Source: JADFRG01 sp046759305 (GTDB lineage Bacteria; Chloroflexota; Anaerolineae; Anaerolineales; E44-bin32). Taken from it: a stretch of 19,097 nucleotides of DNA. The translations under genes were made by a program, and so were the position numbers. Shown here in pieces: positions 6,778 through 13,241 of this stretch; position 1 is the stretch's first letter, and each line of letters starts with the position of its first letter. Under the pieces are notes generated by a model, which saw only the letters and a program-made list of their open reading frames with translations, was not told the origin of the DNA and made no database searches. The DNA lies in assembly GCA_046759305.1 (NCBI GenBank), contig JBHIBY010000049.1:1-19097 (forward strand), given 5' to 3'.

Positions 6778-9612
6778 ATGAGTCAGCTTCTCCGTGATCG
6801 GGTCATCCGCCTGGCAGCACTCGGATTCTTGATCACGGCAGCCCTCGGCCTCGCGATCGCCGGGTTCCTCGCCACTCGTTTCGAAGGCGAGATCATGAGC
6901 CTGGAAGATGTGGGACCTCAAAGCGCCGAAGCGACCGCCGAAGGCTTCCCTGCATCCATCCTCGAACGACTCGTCCGCGACTATCAAGAAGTCACCTATG
7001 CCGCGATAGCGGGCGGATTTGTTTTCATATTCCTCATCCTTACGGCTATCGCAGTCTACGGACAGCGCGCAGTCGGTCGCGAGCGCAATAAATTGCGCAA
7101 CCGAAACACTGAGCTTTTTTCTTCCATCGACCAGCTTAAAACCAATCAAGAGCGGCTCAACCAGATTCTCAACTCGGCCGGCGAAGGGATCTGCAGCCTC
7201 GATGCCGAGGGACGAATTTCGTTCGCGAACCAGGCCGTCACCCGCATGACCGGATGGAACTTCGCGGAACTCATCGGCCGGCAGATGCATGTCACCCTGC
7301 ACCAGCCTAAGGCCGATGGTTCACCATACCCAGAAGAAGACTGCCCCATATGCAAGACCTGGAAGGAAGGGGAAGAGCACACCGTCACGGATGAGGTTTT
7401 CTGGCGCCGCAACCTATCCAGCTTCCCAATCGAGTACGTCAGCACACCGATCTACGACGGAACCGATGTCTCGGGTGCGGTCGTGGTCTTCCGAAATGTC
7501 ACCGAACACAAGCGTGCCACGGAAGCGCTACGCGTATCTGAAAACTTCTCCGAAACGATCCTCACCAGCGTCAACGAAGGCATCATCGTCTACGACCGGG
7601 AGCTCCGGTACCGGGCCTGGAACAAGGTGATGGAAGAGTTCACTGGCCTACCGAGCGAGCAGATCATCGGCAGCTCTGCACTTGATCTCTTTGCTCAGTT
7701 CATGCTTCCGGGCATCGAGCACTTGCTCGTGCGCGCGCTGCGCGGCGAACGCGTGACCTCAGAAGATACGCATTTTCAAGTTCCGCAGACGGGACGAGAG
7801 GGTTGGATGTCCGCCACATTTTCGCCCCACACATCACCCGAGGGCGAGACAATCGGAGTAGTAGGTATCGTGCGCGACATCAGCGCCCGCAAATTGGCGG
7901 AAGAAGATCTCCGCGTGAGTGAGGAGCGGTATGCATTAGCGGCAAACGCGGCTAATGATGGTCTGTGGGACATGGATCTCACCACTCAGAAGATGTACTA
8001 CTCACCACGATGGAAATCCATGCTTGGCCACTCCGATGACGAGGTCTCAGACTCCACTGAAGAGTGGTTTGGCAAAGTTCATCCTGAAGACCTGGCCGAT
8101 CTTAACGCCGCCATCGGCAAACATATCCAGGACGAGACTCCTCACTTTGAGAGCGAGCATCGAATGGTGCACAAGGATGGCTCCTATCGGTGGATGCTTA
8201 CGCGCGGGCTGGCAATGCGCAACGATGAAGGCAAGGCCTACCGTATGGCAGGTTCTCAGACGGATATCACGGAGCGCAAGCGCGCCGAAGAGCAGCTGCT
8301 TTACGACGCGTTTCACGATGGCTTGACGGGTCTTCCCAACCGTGCTCTCTTCACCGACCGCTTGGATCGGGCCCTTGAGCGAGCCAAGCGGCGCGACGAC
8401 TTCATAGTCGCCGTGCTTTTCCTCGACTTAGACCGGTTTAAAGTTGTGAATGACAGCCTGGGACACATGACGGGGGATCAGCTGCTGATCGGCGTCGCAC
8501 GCCGGATCGAAGGTGCAATGCGCCACGTGGATACGGTGGCGCGGCTTGGCGGAGATGAGTTTGTCATTCTCCTGGAAGATATCGAGGATGTCGAGCACGC
8601 AAAACGCTCTGCAGAACGAATTCAGGTGATGCTGCGTGAGCCGTTCAACCTGGACGAGAGCGAAGTCTTCATGAGCGCAAGCATCGGCATCGCAGTCAGC
8701 AGTACAGGGTACAACGGTGCAGAAGACATCATTCGCGACGCAGACATCGCGATGTACCGCGCGAAATCTATGGGTAAAGCTCGCTACGAGCTGTTTGACG
8801 AAGCCATGCACGGACGCGCCGTAGAGTTGCTCAAGCTCGAGACGGACCTGCGAAAAGCCGTGGATCGCGAGGAATTCCGTCTGCACTACCAACCCATTGT
8901 CTCGCTTGAATCCGGGGAAGCGGTCGGGTTCGAAGCTTTGATCCGTTGGATGCACCCTGCACGTGGCCTTATGTATCCCGGTGCATTCCTTCCGCTGGCA
9001 GAGGAAACCGGGCTCACGGTCCTGCTGGGGAATTGGATACTCCGGGAAGCTTGCAATCAATTGAAAGCCTGGCAAACCGGTCCCGCTCGCGGTCGCGATT
9101 TATGGGTCAGCGTGAACCTGTCCAGCCGACAGCTCCTTGATCCAGATTTAACCAAAGTTGTGGCTCAGACCCTGGCCGAGGCGCAAATCGTTCCTTCCAG
9201 CCTGCAGCTAGAGGTCACAGAAGGGGTCATTATGGACGAACCGGAGGCAGCCACCGCAGTGCTGGTTGATCTTCGAGAACTGGGAGTCCGGCTGCCGATC
9301 GACGACTTCGGTACGGGCTATTCCTCTCTCGCTTATCTGCACCGTTTCCCAATCTCCTCGCTCAAGATCGATAAGAGCTTTGTAAAAAACGTGTACTCCG
9401 GCGGTGAGGATGAAGTGATCGTGCGTACGATCGTGAATCTGGCTCACAACCTCGATATGGATGTCATAGCAGAAGGCGTCGAGACCGAAGAACAGCTCGA
9501 GAGTCTCAAGGAACTAGGTTGTGAATTTGGCCAGGGTTTCCTCTTCTCCGAACCGGTGCCTGCCGAAGAAGCGACAGCGCTAATTAAGGGCAAGATCGCC
9601 GTCGCGGCCTGA
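6778..9612 (+). CDS. Membrane-bound PAS-PAS-PAS-GGDEF-EAL cyclic-di-GMP signalling protein
   Basis: A 944-residue protein. Two membrane helices (about 11-33 and 74-95) enclose a short outside loop of about 40 residues, and a coiled linker follows. Three PAS domains lie at about 123-247, 253-372 and 380-500. The first has the common DGSPYPEEDCPIC insert, and the third ends in a PAC-type GSQTDITERK. GGDEF spans about 510-670 with intact GGDEF at 591-595 and an RxxD inhibitory site at 582-585. EAL spans about 685-935 with E719 (EAL), N780, E812, D842-D843 (DDFGTGYSS), K863, E899 and Q919. Both synthesis and hydrolysis of c-di-GMP therefore look possible from key residues. The ATG follows a GAGGAAAG ribosome site at good distance. 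The small outside loop suggests that sensing is cytosolic through PAS. The next gene begins 62 bp downstream. Confidence 0.97.
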   Translation: MSQLLRDRVIRLAALGFLITAALGLAIAGFLATRFEGEIMSLEDVGPQSAEATAEGFPASILERLVRDYQEVTYAAIAGGFVFIFLILTAIAVYGQRAVGRERNKLRNRNTELFSSIDQLKTNQERLNQILNSAGEGICSLDAEGRISFANQAVTRMTGWNFAELIGRQMHVTLHQPKADGSPYPEEDCPICKTWKEGEEHTVTDEVFWRRNLSSFPIEYVSTPIYDGTDVSGAVVVFRNVTEHKRATEALRVSENFSETILTSVNEGIIVYDRELRYRAWNKVMEEFTGLPSEQIIGSSALDLFAQFMLPGIEHLLVRALRGERVTSEDTHFQVPQTGREGWMSATFSPHTSPEGETIGVVGIVRDISARKLAEEDLRVSEERYALAANAANDGLWDMDLTTQKMYYSPRWKSMLGHSDDEVSDSTEEWFGKVHPEDLADLNAAIGKHIQDETPHFESEHRMVHKDGSYRWMLTRGLAMRNDEGKAYRMAGSQTDITERKRAEEQLLYDAFHDGLTGLPNRALFTDRLDRALERAKRRDDFIVAVLFLDLDRFKVVNDSLGHMTGDQLLIGVARRIEGAMRHVDTVARLGGDEFVILLEDIEDVEHAKRSAERIQVMLREPFNLDESEVFMSASIGIAVSSTGYNGAEDIIRDADIAMYRAKSMGKARYELFDEAMHGRAVELLKLETDLRKAVDREEFRLHYQPIVSLESGEAVGFEALIRWMHPARGLMYPGAFLPLAEETGLTVLLGNWILREACNQLKAWQTGPARGRDLWVSVNLSSRQLLDPDLTKVVAQTLAEAQIVPSSLQLEVTEGVIMDEPEAATAVLVDLRELGVRLPIDDFGTGYSSLAYLHRFPISSLKIDKSFVKNVYSGGEDEVIVRTIVNLAHNLDMDVIAEGVETEEQLESLKELGCEFGQGFLFSEPVPAEEATALIKGKIAVAA

Positions 9613-9674
9613 GGGTGTAAAATCCGAGCGCCCAAGCAAAATCGGGGTTTCTGACAAAGCACAAGAGGTGCCGC

Positions 9675-10757
9675 ATGAAACGTATCGGTATCCTGACTGG
9701 CGGGGGTGACGCGCCCGGATTGAACGCGGTGATTCGTGCGGTTGTGAAATCTGCACACAACCGTGGTGGATTCGAAGTCCTGGGAATTCGCAATGGATTT
9801 GAAGGCTGTTTGGAGCCGGAAGGAATCATCCCCCTCACAAGGTCTGAGGTAAGGGGGATTCTGCCAAAAGGCGGCACGATCCTCGGTGCCGCGAACCGGG
9901 GCAACCCCTTCGCGCGCAAGGTCGTTCGAAACGGAGAGGAGCTCATCGAAGACGTTTCCGATGAAGTCGTAGCGAGGATCGTCGAGCTCGGTCTTGACAC
10001 CTTGATTGTCGTCGGCGGAGATGGGACGCTTAAGATCAGTCTGGAGCTTTTTCAGAAAGGATCTCCAATTATCGGTGTTCCAAAGACCATCGATAACGAC
10101 ATCAATGGAACGGAGGTTACTTTCGGCTTCGACACCGCGGTTAACACCGCGATGGAGGCGATCGATAGACTACATACAACTGCGGAATCTCATCACCGGG
10201 TCATGGTGTTGGAGCTCATGGGACGCAACGCAGGTTTCATCACGCTGCACGCGGGGGTCGCCGGCGGAGCGGACGTCATTCTCATACCCGAAATCCCATT
10301 TGAGTTCGAAAGCATTTGCCAGACCATCCAGGCTCGCGCCGATAGAGGTCGGCATTTCAGCATTGTGGCTGTAGCAGAGGGCGCCAGTCCAAAGGGTGGC
10401 CAGCAAGTTTTTCGGAGTGCCGGCGACGAACTAGTTCAGGCCCGGCTCGGTGGGATCGGTGCTACGGTAGCGAAATTTGTAGAAGAGGCGTGCGGGATGG
10501 AATGCCGCGTTACCGTGTTGGGACATCTTCAGCGCGGAGGATCTCCGACTGCATTCGATCGCTGGCTGGCCTCCCGTTTCGGAGCTGCGGCATTCCGATT
10601 GGCCGAGCAAGGTACACACGGTCACATGGTCGCTCTCGTGGGGGGTGAGGTTATCGGTGTCACGCTCGAGGAGGCACTAGCCGAACCAAACCGAGTGGAT
10701 CTAAACGGCGACGCTGTGAGAACAGCGCGGAATCTAGGACTGTCGCTGGGAGATTGA
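9675..10757 (+). CDS. pfkA: 6-phosphofructokinase (group III, predicted ATP-dependent)
   Basis: Phosphorylates fructose 6-phosphate to fructose 1,6-bisphosphate, the committed step of glycolysis, in the cytosol. At 360 residues it has the full PfkA-type fold: GILTGGGDAPGLNAVIR (5-21), GGDGT (114-118), PKTIDND (136-142, catalytic D140), MGRNAGF (182-188), and LGHLQRGGSPTAFDR (282-296). The residue equivalent to E. coli Gly104 is G117, which favours ATP; PPi-dependent enzymes have Asp there. Next to the catalytic loop is K137 instead of the Gly of classical ATP enzymes. This Gly+Lys mix is known for ATP-using group III enzymes of actinobacterial type. The ATG follows an AGAGGTG ribosome site, 62 bp after the c-di-GMP gene. 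Co-transcription is possible; a functional link is not evident. Confidence 0.96.
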   Translation: MKRIGILTGGGDAPGLNAVIRAVVKSAHNRGGFEVLGIRNGFEGCLEPEGIIPLTRSEVRGILPKGGTILGAANRGNPFARKVVRNGEELIEDVSDEVVARIVELGLDTLIVVGGDGTLKISLELFQKGSPIIGVPKTIDNDINGTEVTFGFDTAVNTAMEAIDRLHTTAESHHRVMVLELMGRNAGFITLHAGVAGGADVILIPEIPFEFESICQTIQARADRGRHFSIVAVAEGASPKGGQQVFRSAGDELVQARLGGIGATVAKFVEEACGMECRVTVLGHLQRGGSPTAFDRWLASRFGAAAFRLAEQGTHGHMVALVGGEVIGVTLEEALAEPNRVDLNGDAVRTARNLGLSLGD

Positions 10758-10792
10758 AGCGCAGCCAACCTATTGCGCATAGCCATCTCCGT

Positions 10793-10812
10793 ACTCCAGC
10801 ACCCAATGGAGT
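10793..10812 (+). other. Hairpin after the phosphofructokinase gene
   Basis: ACTCCA and TGGAGT pair perfectly around an 8-nt loop, 36 nt after the stop codon. No T-run follows, so an intrinsic terminator is not shown. Confidence 0.3.
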
Positions 10813-10815
10813 GCG

Positions 10816-10827
10816 GGTCGGCCGACC
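10816..10827. repeat. 12-bp perfect palindrome GGTCGGCCGACC
   Basis: A perfect 12-bp dyad lying between the hairpin after pfkA and the 48-bp repeat array. It may be an operator, or the degenerate edge of the array, since GGCCGA also occurs in the repeat unit. Confidence 0.5.
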
Positions 10828-10866
10828 GAAATCAAGGATAGCGCTCGGTTTTGCGCGGCCTTAGTT

Positions 10867-11058
10867 GAGTGGCCCGAGCCCAGGATTACATTCGGATCTG
10901 GATTGCTCAAGATCGAGTGGCCGAGAACCGGGACTGTGTTGGGTCTAGCAGTGGACGTGGTTTAGTGGCTGAGATCCATAACTGTGCTGGGACTTGCAGA
11001 GCCCGTGGCCGAGTGGCCCGAGATCCAGTACTGCGCGATAAATTCACCTAAATGACCC
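10867..11058. repeat. Degenerate tandem array, four 48-bp units
   Basis: Units begin at 10867, 10915, 10963 and 11011, exactly 48 bp apart. Each opens with GAGTGGCC(C)GAG or a close variant (TAGTGGCTGAG), followed by a CC-rich step and an ACTGTGCTGGG-like core. Units two and three match at about 34 of 48 positions by hand count. The first unit has an extra C compensated by a later loss, and the fourth decays after about 30 bp into the start of the next gene. A fifth, poorer copy may lie upstream at about 10819-10866. There is no spacer structure, so this is not CRISPR. The frame starting GTG at 10869 is open for 60 codons (to TAA at 11051) but has no ribosome site, so I treat the array as non-coding. 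Confidence 0.8.
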
Positions 11059-11528
11059 AAGATCAGACAATAGATTCAGCGGATCTGCTCGCTTCGCTCC
11101 GTTCGTTCCTTTCGGACGATCGGCCGCAGCGATTCATTATCGGGTTTCTCTTTGCAGCTTCCCTTATCTTGATTGAGGCCGGTTTAGCGGAGGTCCTCTT
11201 AGCCCGCAATGAAGCTTGCTTGGCAAATCTGGAAAGCTTTCGGCTTGCCCCAGACCCATATGAGGCCTGCATGTCAGAATTCGGGATCTTCCTTGCACGC
11301 AGCATGTCGCAGGGATTAATCGGGACCCTTAATCCTGAAATATCTGCATTTGCAGCGTGGTTTATTCTGGCGCTGCTATATGGGTTCATCGGAGGAGGGT
11401 TGGCACAGCTGCCAGTGCGATGGGCAATTGCGGCCTTTTTGATCGTCCACGTCATCCTGCTCATGGTTTCCATGTCTTTGGGCTACTTATCCCAGTTCAT
11501 TATTCTCGATTTTACAGACCCTACCTAG
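11052..11528 (+). CDS. Small integral membrane protein of unknown function
   Basis: A 158-residue protein I do not recognise. It has a polar N-terminus of about 27 residues, a first membrane helix (28-48), a soluble loop of about 50 residues with C56 and C73, then helices at about 99-119 and 123-150 separated by a short LAQLPVRW turn. If the N-terminus is inside, the two-cysteine loop would be outside and could form a disulfide; this is inference. The ATG follows directly after the TAA ending the open frame through the 48-bp repeats and lies inside the fourth repeat unit. No ribosome site is visible, so the start is uncertain. A terminator hairpin begins 13 bp after the stop. No functional hint comes from neighbours. 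Confidence 0.72.
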   Translation: MTQDQTIDSADLLASLRSFLSDDRPQRFIIGFLFAASLILIEAGLAEVLLARNEACLANLESFRLAPDPYEACMSEFGIFLARSMSQGLIGTLNPEISAFAAWFILALLYGFIGGGLAQLPVRWAIAAFLIVHVILLMVSMSLGYLSQFIILDFTDPT

Positions 11529-11540
11529 GAATTAAAGGAA

Positions 11541-11564
11541 AAAGCCGCCCTTTCGAGCGGCTTT
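11541..11564. terminator. Bidirectional intrinsic terminator
   Basis: AAAGCCGC and GCGGCTTT form a perfect 8-bp stem with an 8-nt loop. Read on the plus strand it follows the small membrane gene by 12 nt, with a weak ACCTTTT tail. Read on the minus strand it is followed by TTCCTTT, giving five U residues counting the stem end, a better terminator for the minus-strand small unit. It therefore probably serves both convergent transcripts. Confidence 0.85.
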
Positions 11565-11571
11565 ACCTTTT

Positions 11572-11619
11572 GCGCTGCGGCATCTTCTCAGCTTAGGCTG
11601 AGGAGGGATGCCGCAGCGC
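11572..11619. other. Long two-part hairpin overlapping the small minus-strand ORF
   Basis: GCGCTGCGGCATC and GATGCCGCAGCGC pair perfectly over 13 bp. Inside them CTCAGC and GCTGAG add 6 bp around a 4-nt loop, with small asymmetric bulges between. On the minus strand the 5' arm is the second half of the 18-codon ORF, and its TGA lies in the inner stem. Translation would therefore open this structure. No T-run follows directly; the terminator at 11541-11564 comes next. Confidence 0.85.
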
Positions 11620-11644
11620 TACGTTCATGAGAGTTACTACTCAT
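11588..11644 (-). CDS. 18-residue small ORF with strong ribosome site (small protein or leader-type peptide)
   Basis: The predicted peptide is MSSNSHERSAAASLLSLS: 18 residues, seven of them serine, no membrane helix. It resembles nothing I know. Evidence for expression is positional. The ribosome site AGGAGGTGAT (11649-11658) is almost a full match to the 16S rRNA 3' end, 8 nt before the ATG. It lies about 50 nt after an apparent sigma-70 promoter and is followed by a strong hairpin and terminator. CATGAG/CTCATG (11626-11631 with 11640-11645) can form a hairpin over the start codon. The ORF ending inside a hairpin and the CTC CTC AGC CTA AGC codon run look like an attenuator peptide, but no gene lies downstream on this strand. 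It may be a real small protein, or the RNA may be the product. Confidence 0.55.
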   Translation of the reverse strand: MSSNSHERSAAASLLSLS

Positions 11645-11648
11645 GGGC

Positions 11649-11658
11649 ATCACCTCCT
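11649..11658 (-). promoter_or_regulatory. Near-perfect ribosome binding site for the 18-codon ORF
   Basis: On the minus strand this reads AGGAGGTGAT, ending 4 nt from the ATG with its AGGAGG core 8 nt away. It is the strongest ribosome site in the window and the main reason to take the small ORF seriously. Confidence 0.75.
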
Positions 11659-11700
11659 CGACTATGAGATAGCGAGAGGGGGTCTTTCTGAACCGGGAGG

Positions 11701-11729
11701 AGTATCTCACAGCTAATTGGGCGTGTCAA
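11701..11729 (-). promoter_or_regulatory. Sigma-70-type promoter of the small minus-strand unit
   Basis: A perfect -35 TTGACA (11724-11729, minus strand) stands 17 bp from -10 GATACT (11701-11706, four of six consensus). TGA directly before the -10 gives an extended -10. The predicted start of transcription is near 11694. The transcript to the terminator would be about 155 nt. Confidence 0.7.
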
Positions 11730-11959
11730 TCACCGCATCCCCGCGGCTGATGGGACTCAGGCTAGCTCGAGGTATCCACGATCCTATTCAGATTCTGGTT
11801 GATTATCATCGGCAGGCTAACAATATCTATCATCAGCATGACTTCGAGGCCGCTCAATACTGATGCGTAATGTCCTTGAGGTGATTCTGTGCGGTGGGCG
11901 GCCTGCGAAAATGAGGCTCTGACTAAAGAAGATGCCTAAGAACTGACGAAATTTGCGAG
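11730..11959. other. 230-bp region after queA, no gene seen
   Basis: No supported coding region. Just upstream of the small unit's promoter (11728-11750, minus strand) ATCAGCCGC and GCGGTGAT can pair with one bulged G around GGGGAT. This could end queA transcripts, but there is no U-run. A 25-codon hydrophobic minus-strand frame from an ATG near 11840 has no ribosome site and is not called. Confidence 0.5.
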
Positions 11960-12982
11960 CTAAAGGATCAGCATCGCATCCCCGAAAGAATAGAAACGAT
12001 ACCCCTCAGAAATGGCTACCTCATAAGCCTCCAGAATGAGTTCCCGGCCTGCGAATGCGGATACCATCATCAACAGCGTCGAGCGCGGAAGATGGAAATT
12101 GGTCAGCATTATGTCTACCGTTTGAAACTCATAGCCAGGCAGGATGAATAGATCTGTTGGTCCCTCGAAGGGTTGGACGATCTCCTCTGTCGACGCATCC
12201 CGAGAAGCCGTTTCCAGGGCACGCACAGTAGTCGTGCCAACGGCAATCACGCGCCCACCCGCACCCTGGGTCTTACGTATAGCGTCAACCACATCATCCG
12301 AGACGCTGCACCATTCACTGTGAACCGCATGCTGTTCGGGAGCCTCGACCGTCACTGGAGCGAATGTGTCCAATCCTATGTGTAGCGTAACGGCCGCAAT
12401 ACCCACCACCTTACGCTCGATCTCTTTCAGGATGTCTTTCGTGAAGTGCAGCCCGGCAGTGGGAGCAGCGGCCGAGCCTGGGATTTTTGCATAAACCGTC
12501 TGATATTGATCAGCGGACCGAATAGGCCTCTGGATGTATGGGGGAATCGGAGGGGAGCCGATTTCATCCAGAAGTGGAGTAATTGGCGAATCAAATCGCA
12601 CCAATCTCATCGGTCCGCCCAGGTCCTCCAGAATATCGCAGCGAAGTGGTCCAGAAACCTCGAGCTGTTTGCCGGGGTGCATACCCTTCCCTCCGACCAT
12701 CACTTCCCAGATCTTTAGTTTCCGACGTCTCAGAAGCAGAATTTCCGCCTTGCCTCCGCCCGGAACCTTCGAGGCCGATAACCGCGCGGGAATTACGCGC
12801 GTCTCGTTGAGGATTAGCGTATCGTTTGCATAAAGTAATCCGGGGAGCTGCCGGAATTCTCGGTGAGTGATCTCGCCCGAATCACGATTTAGGACCAGCA
12901 GGCGGGAGCTGTCTCTCGGCTTGGCAGGTTGTTGTGCAATCCGATCAGGTGGTAGGTCGTAATCGAAGTCGGAGGTGCGCAA
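11960..12982 (-). CDS. queA: S-adenosylmethionine:tRNA ribosyltransferase-isomerase
   Basis: Transfers and isomerises the ribose of S-adenosylmethionine onto 7-aminomethyl-7-deazaguanine in tRNA, giving epoxyqueuosine, the penultimate queuosine step at the wobble base of GUN anticodons. The full length of 340 residues is normal. Signatures are the start RTSDFDYDLPPDRIAQQP, LILNETRVIPARL, GSAAAPTAGLHFT, VTLHIGLDTFAPV, TNFHLPRSTLLMMVSAFAG and the end YRFYSFGDAMLI. The start is TTG at 12982, supported by the conserved TSDFDYDLPP beginning; no ATG is available and the ribosome site is weak. It begins 3 bp after the stop of the DUF2905 gene, so translation is probably coupled, in an operon with ruvB. 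No other queuosine gene is in the window. Confidence 0.97.
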   Translation of the reverse strand: MRTSDFDYDLPPDRIAQQPAKPRDSSRLLVLNRDSGEITHREFRQLPGLLYANDTLILNETRVIPARLSASKVPGGGKAEILLLRRRKLKIWEVMVGGKGMHPGKQLEVSGPLRCDILEDLGGPMRLVRFDSPITPLLDEIGSPPIPPYIQRPIRSADQYQTVYAKIPGSAAAPTAGLHFTKDILKEIERKVVGIAAVTLHIGLDTFAPVTVEAPEQHAVHSEWCSVSDDVVDAIRKTQGAGGRVIAVGTTTVRALETASRDASTEEIVQPFEGPTDLFILPGYEFQTVDIMLTNFHLPRSTLLMMVSAFAGRELILEAYEVAISEGYRFYSFGDAMLIL

Positions 12983-12985
12983 GCT

Positions 12986-13222
12986 TTACTTGCTCAGGAA
13001 GCGTAGGATCACGTTCAATATCAAGGTAGCCAGCAGGCTGACGATCACCATTGTGGCCAATGGTACGAAGCAGGAAATATTGCCTAGTTCAAAACGGAAA
13101 TCCCCCGGTAGTTGGCCGACCGGCAGGTTGGCTCGGCCCATTCCCCAGAGTATTGCGCCGACCGCCGCAATGCCGAGCCCTGCAATAACGAGTATTCGAC
13201 CTACATTGGTGATATCAAACAT
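12986..13222 (-). CDS. DUF2905 family small membrane protein
   Basis: A 78-residue protein with two membrane helices (about 9-28 and 52-74) joined by a loop with the family hallmark PVGQLPGDFRFELGN and following phenylalanine/proline before the second helix. The family is widespread and of unknown function, commonly near ruvB and queA, as here. It lies 15 bp after the ruvB stop and 3 bp before queA, so it belongs to the same transcript. The ATG has only a weak upstream site; a 6-bp hairpin across the ruvB stop lies just before it. Confidence 0.9.
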   Translation of the reverse strand: MFDITNVGRILVIAGLGIAAVGAILWGMGRANLPVGQLPGDFRFELGNISCFVPLATMVIVSLLATLILNVILRFLSK

Positions 13223-13225
13223 GGA

Positions 13226-13241
13226 GTGAGCGGTAGCTCAC
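13226..13241 (-). other. Intercistronic hairpin over the ruvB stop codon
   Basis: GTGAGC and GCTCAC form a perfect 6-bp stem with a 4-nt loop. It includes the ruvB TGA (13238-13240) and ends 4 nt before the DUF2905 ATG, so a ribosome finishing ruvB would melt it. Translational coupling is an inference. Confidence 0.5.

Noticed and set aside
6352..7302. 316-codon open frame on the minus strand
   Set aside because: It overlaps the membrane and first PAS region of the GGDEF-EAL gene, which has family signatures and a ribosome site. The frame has no recognisable domain and a composition typical of antisense reading.
8428..9075. 215-codon minus-strand frame inside the GGDEF-EAL gene
   Set aside because: Antisense shadow; the plus frame carries the intact GGDEF and EAL catalytic residues.
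10869..11051. 60-codon ORF through the 48-bp repeats
   Set aside because: Starts at a GTG right after a stop, no ribosome site, Cys/Arg-rich odd composition; more likely an open frame through non-coding repeats. Kept as a question under the repeat finding.
10867..11058. CRISPR array
   Set aside because: Units abut with no unique spacers and differ from each other throughout; no cas genes.
11790..11845. 25-codon hydrophobic minus-strand ORF after queA
   Set aside because: No ribosome site or promoter spacing, and start choice is arbitrary.
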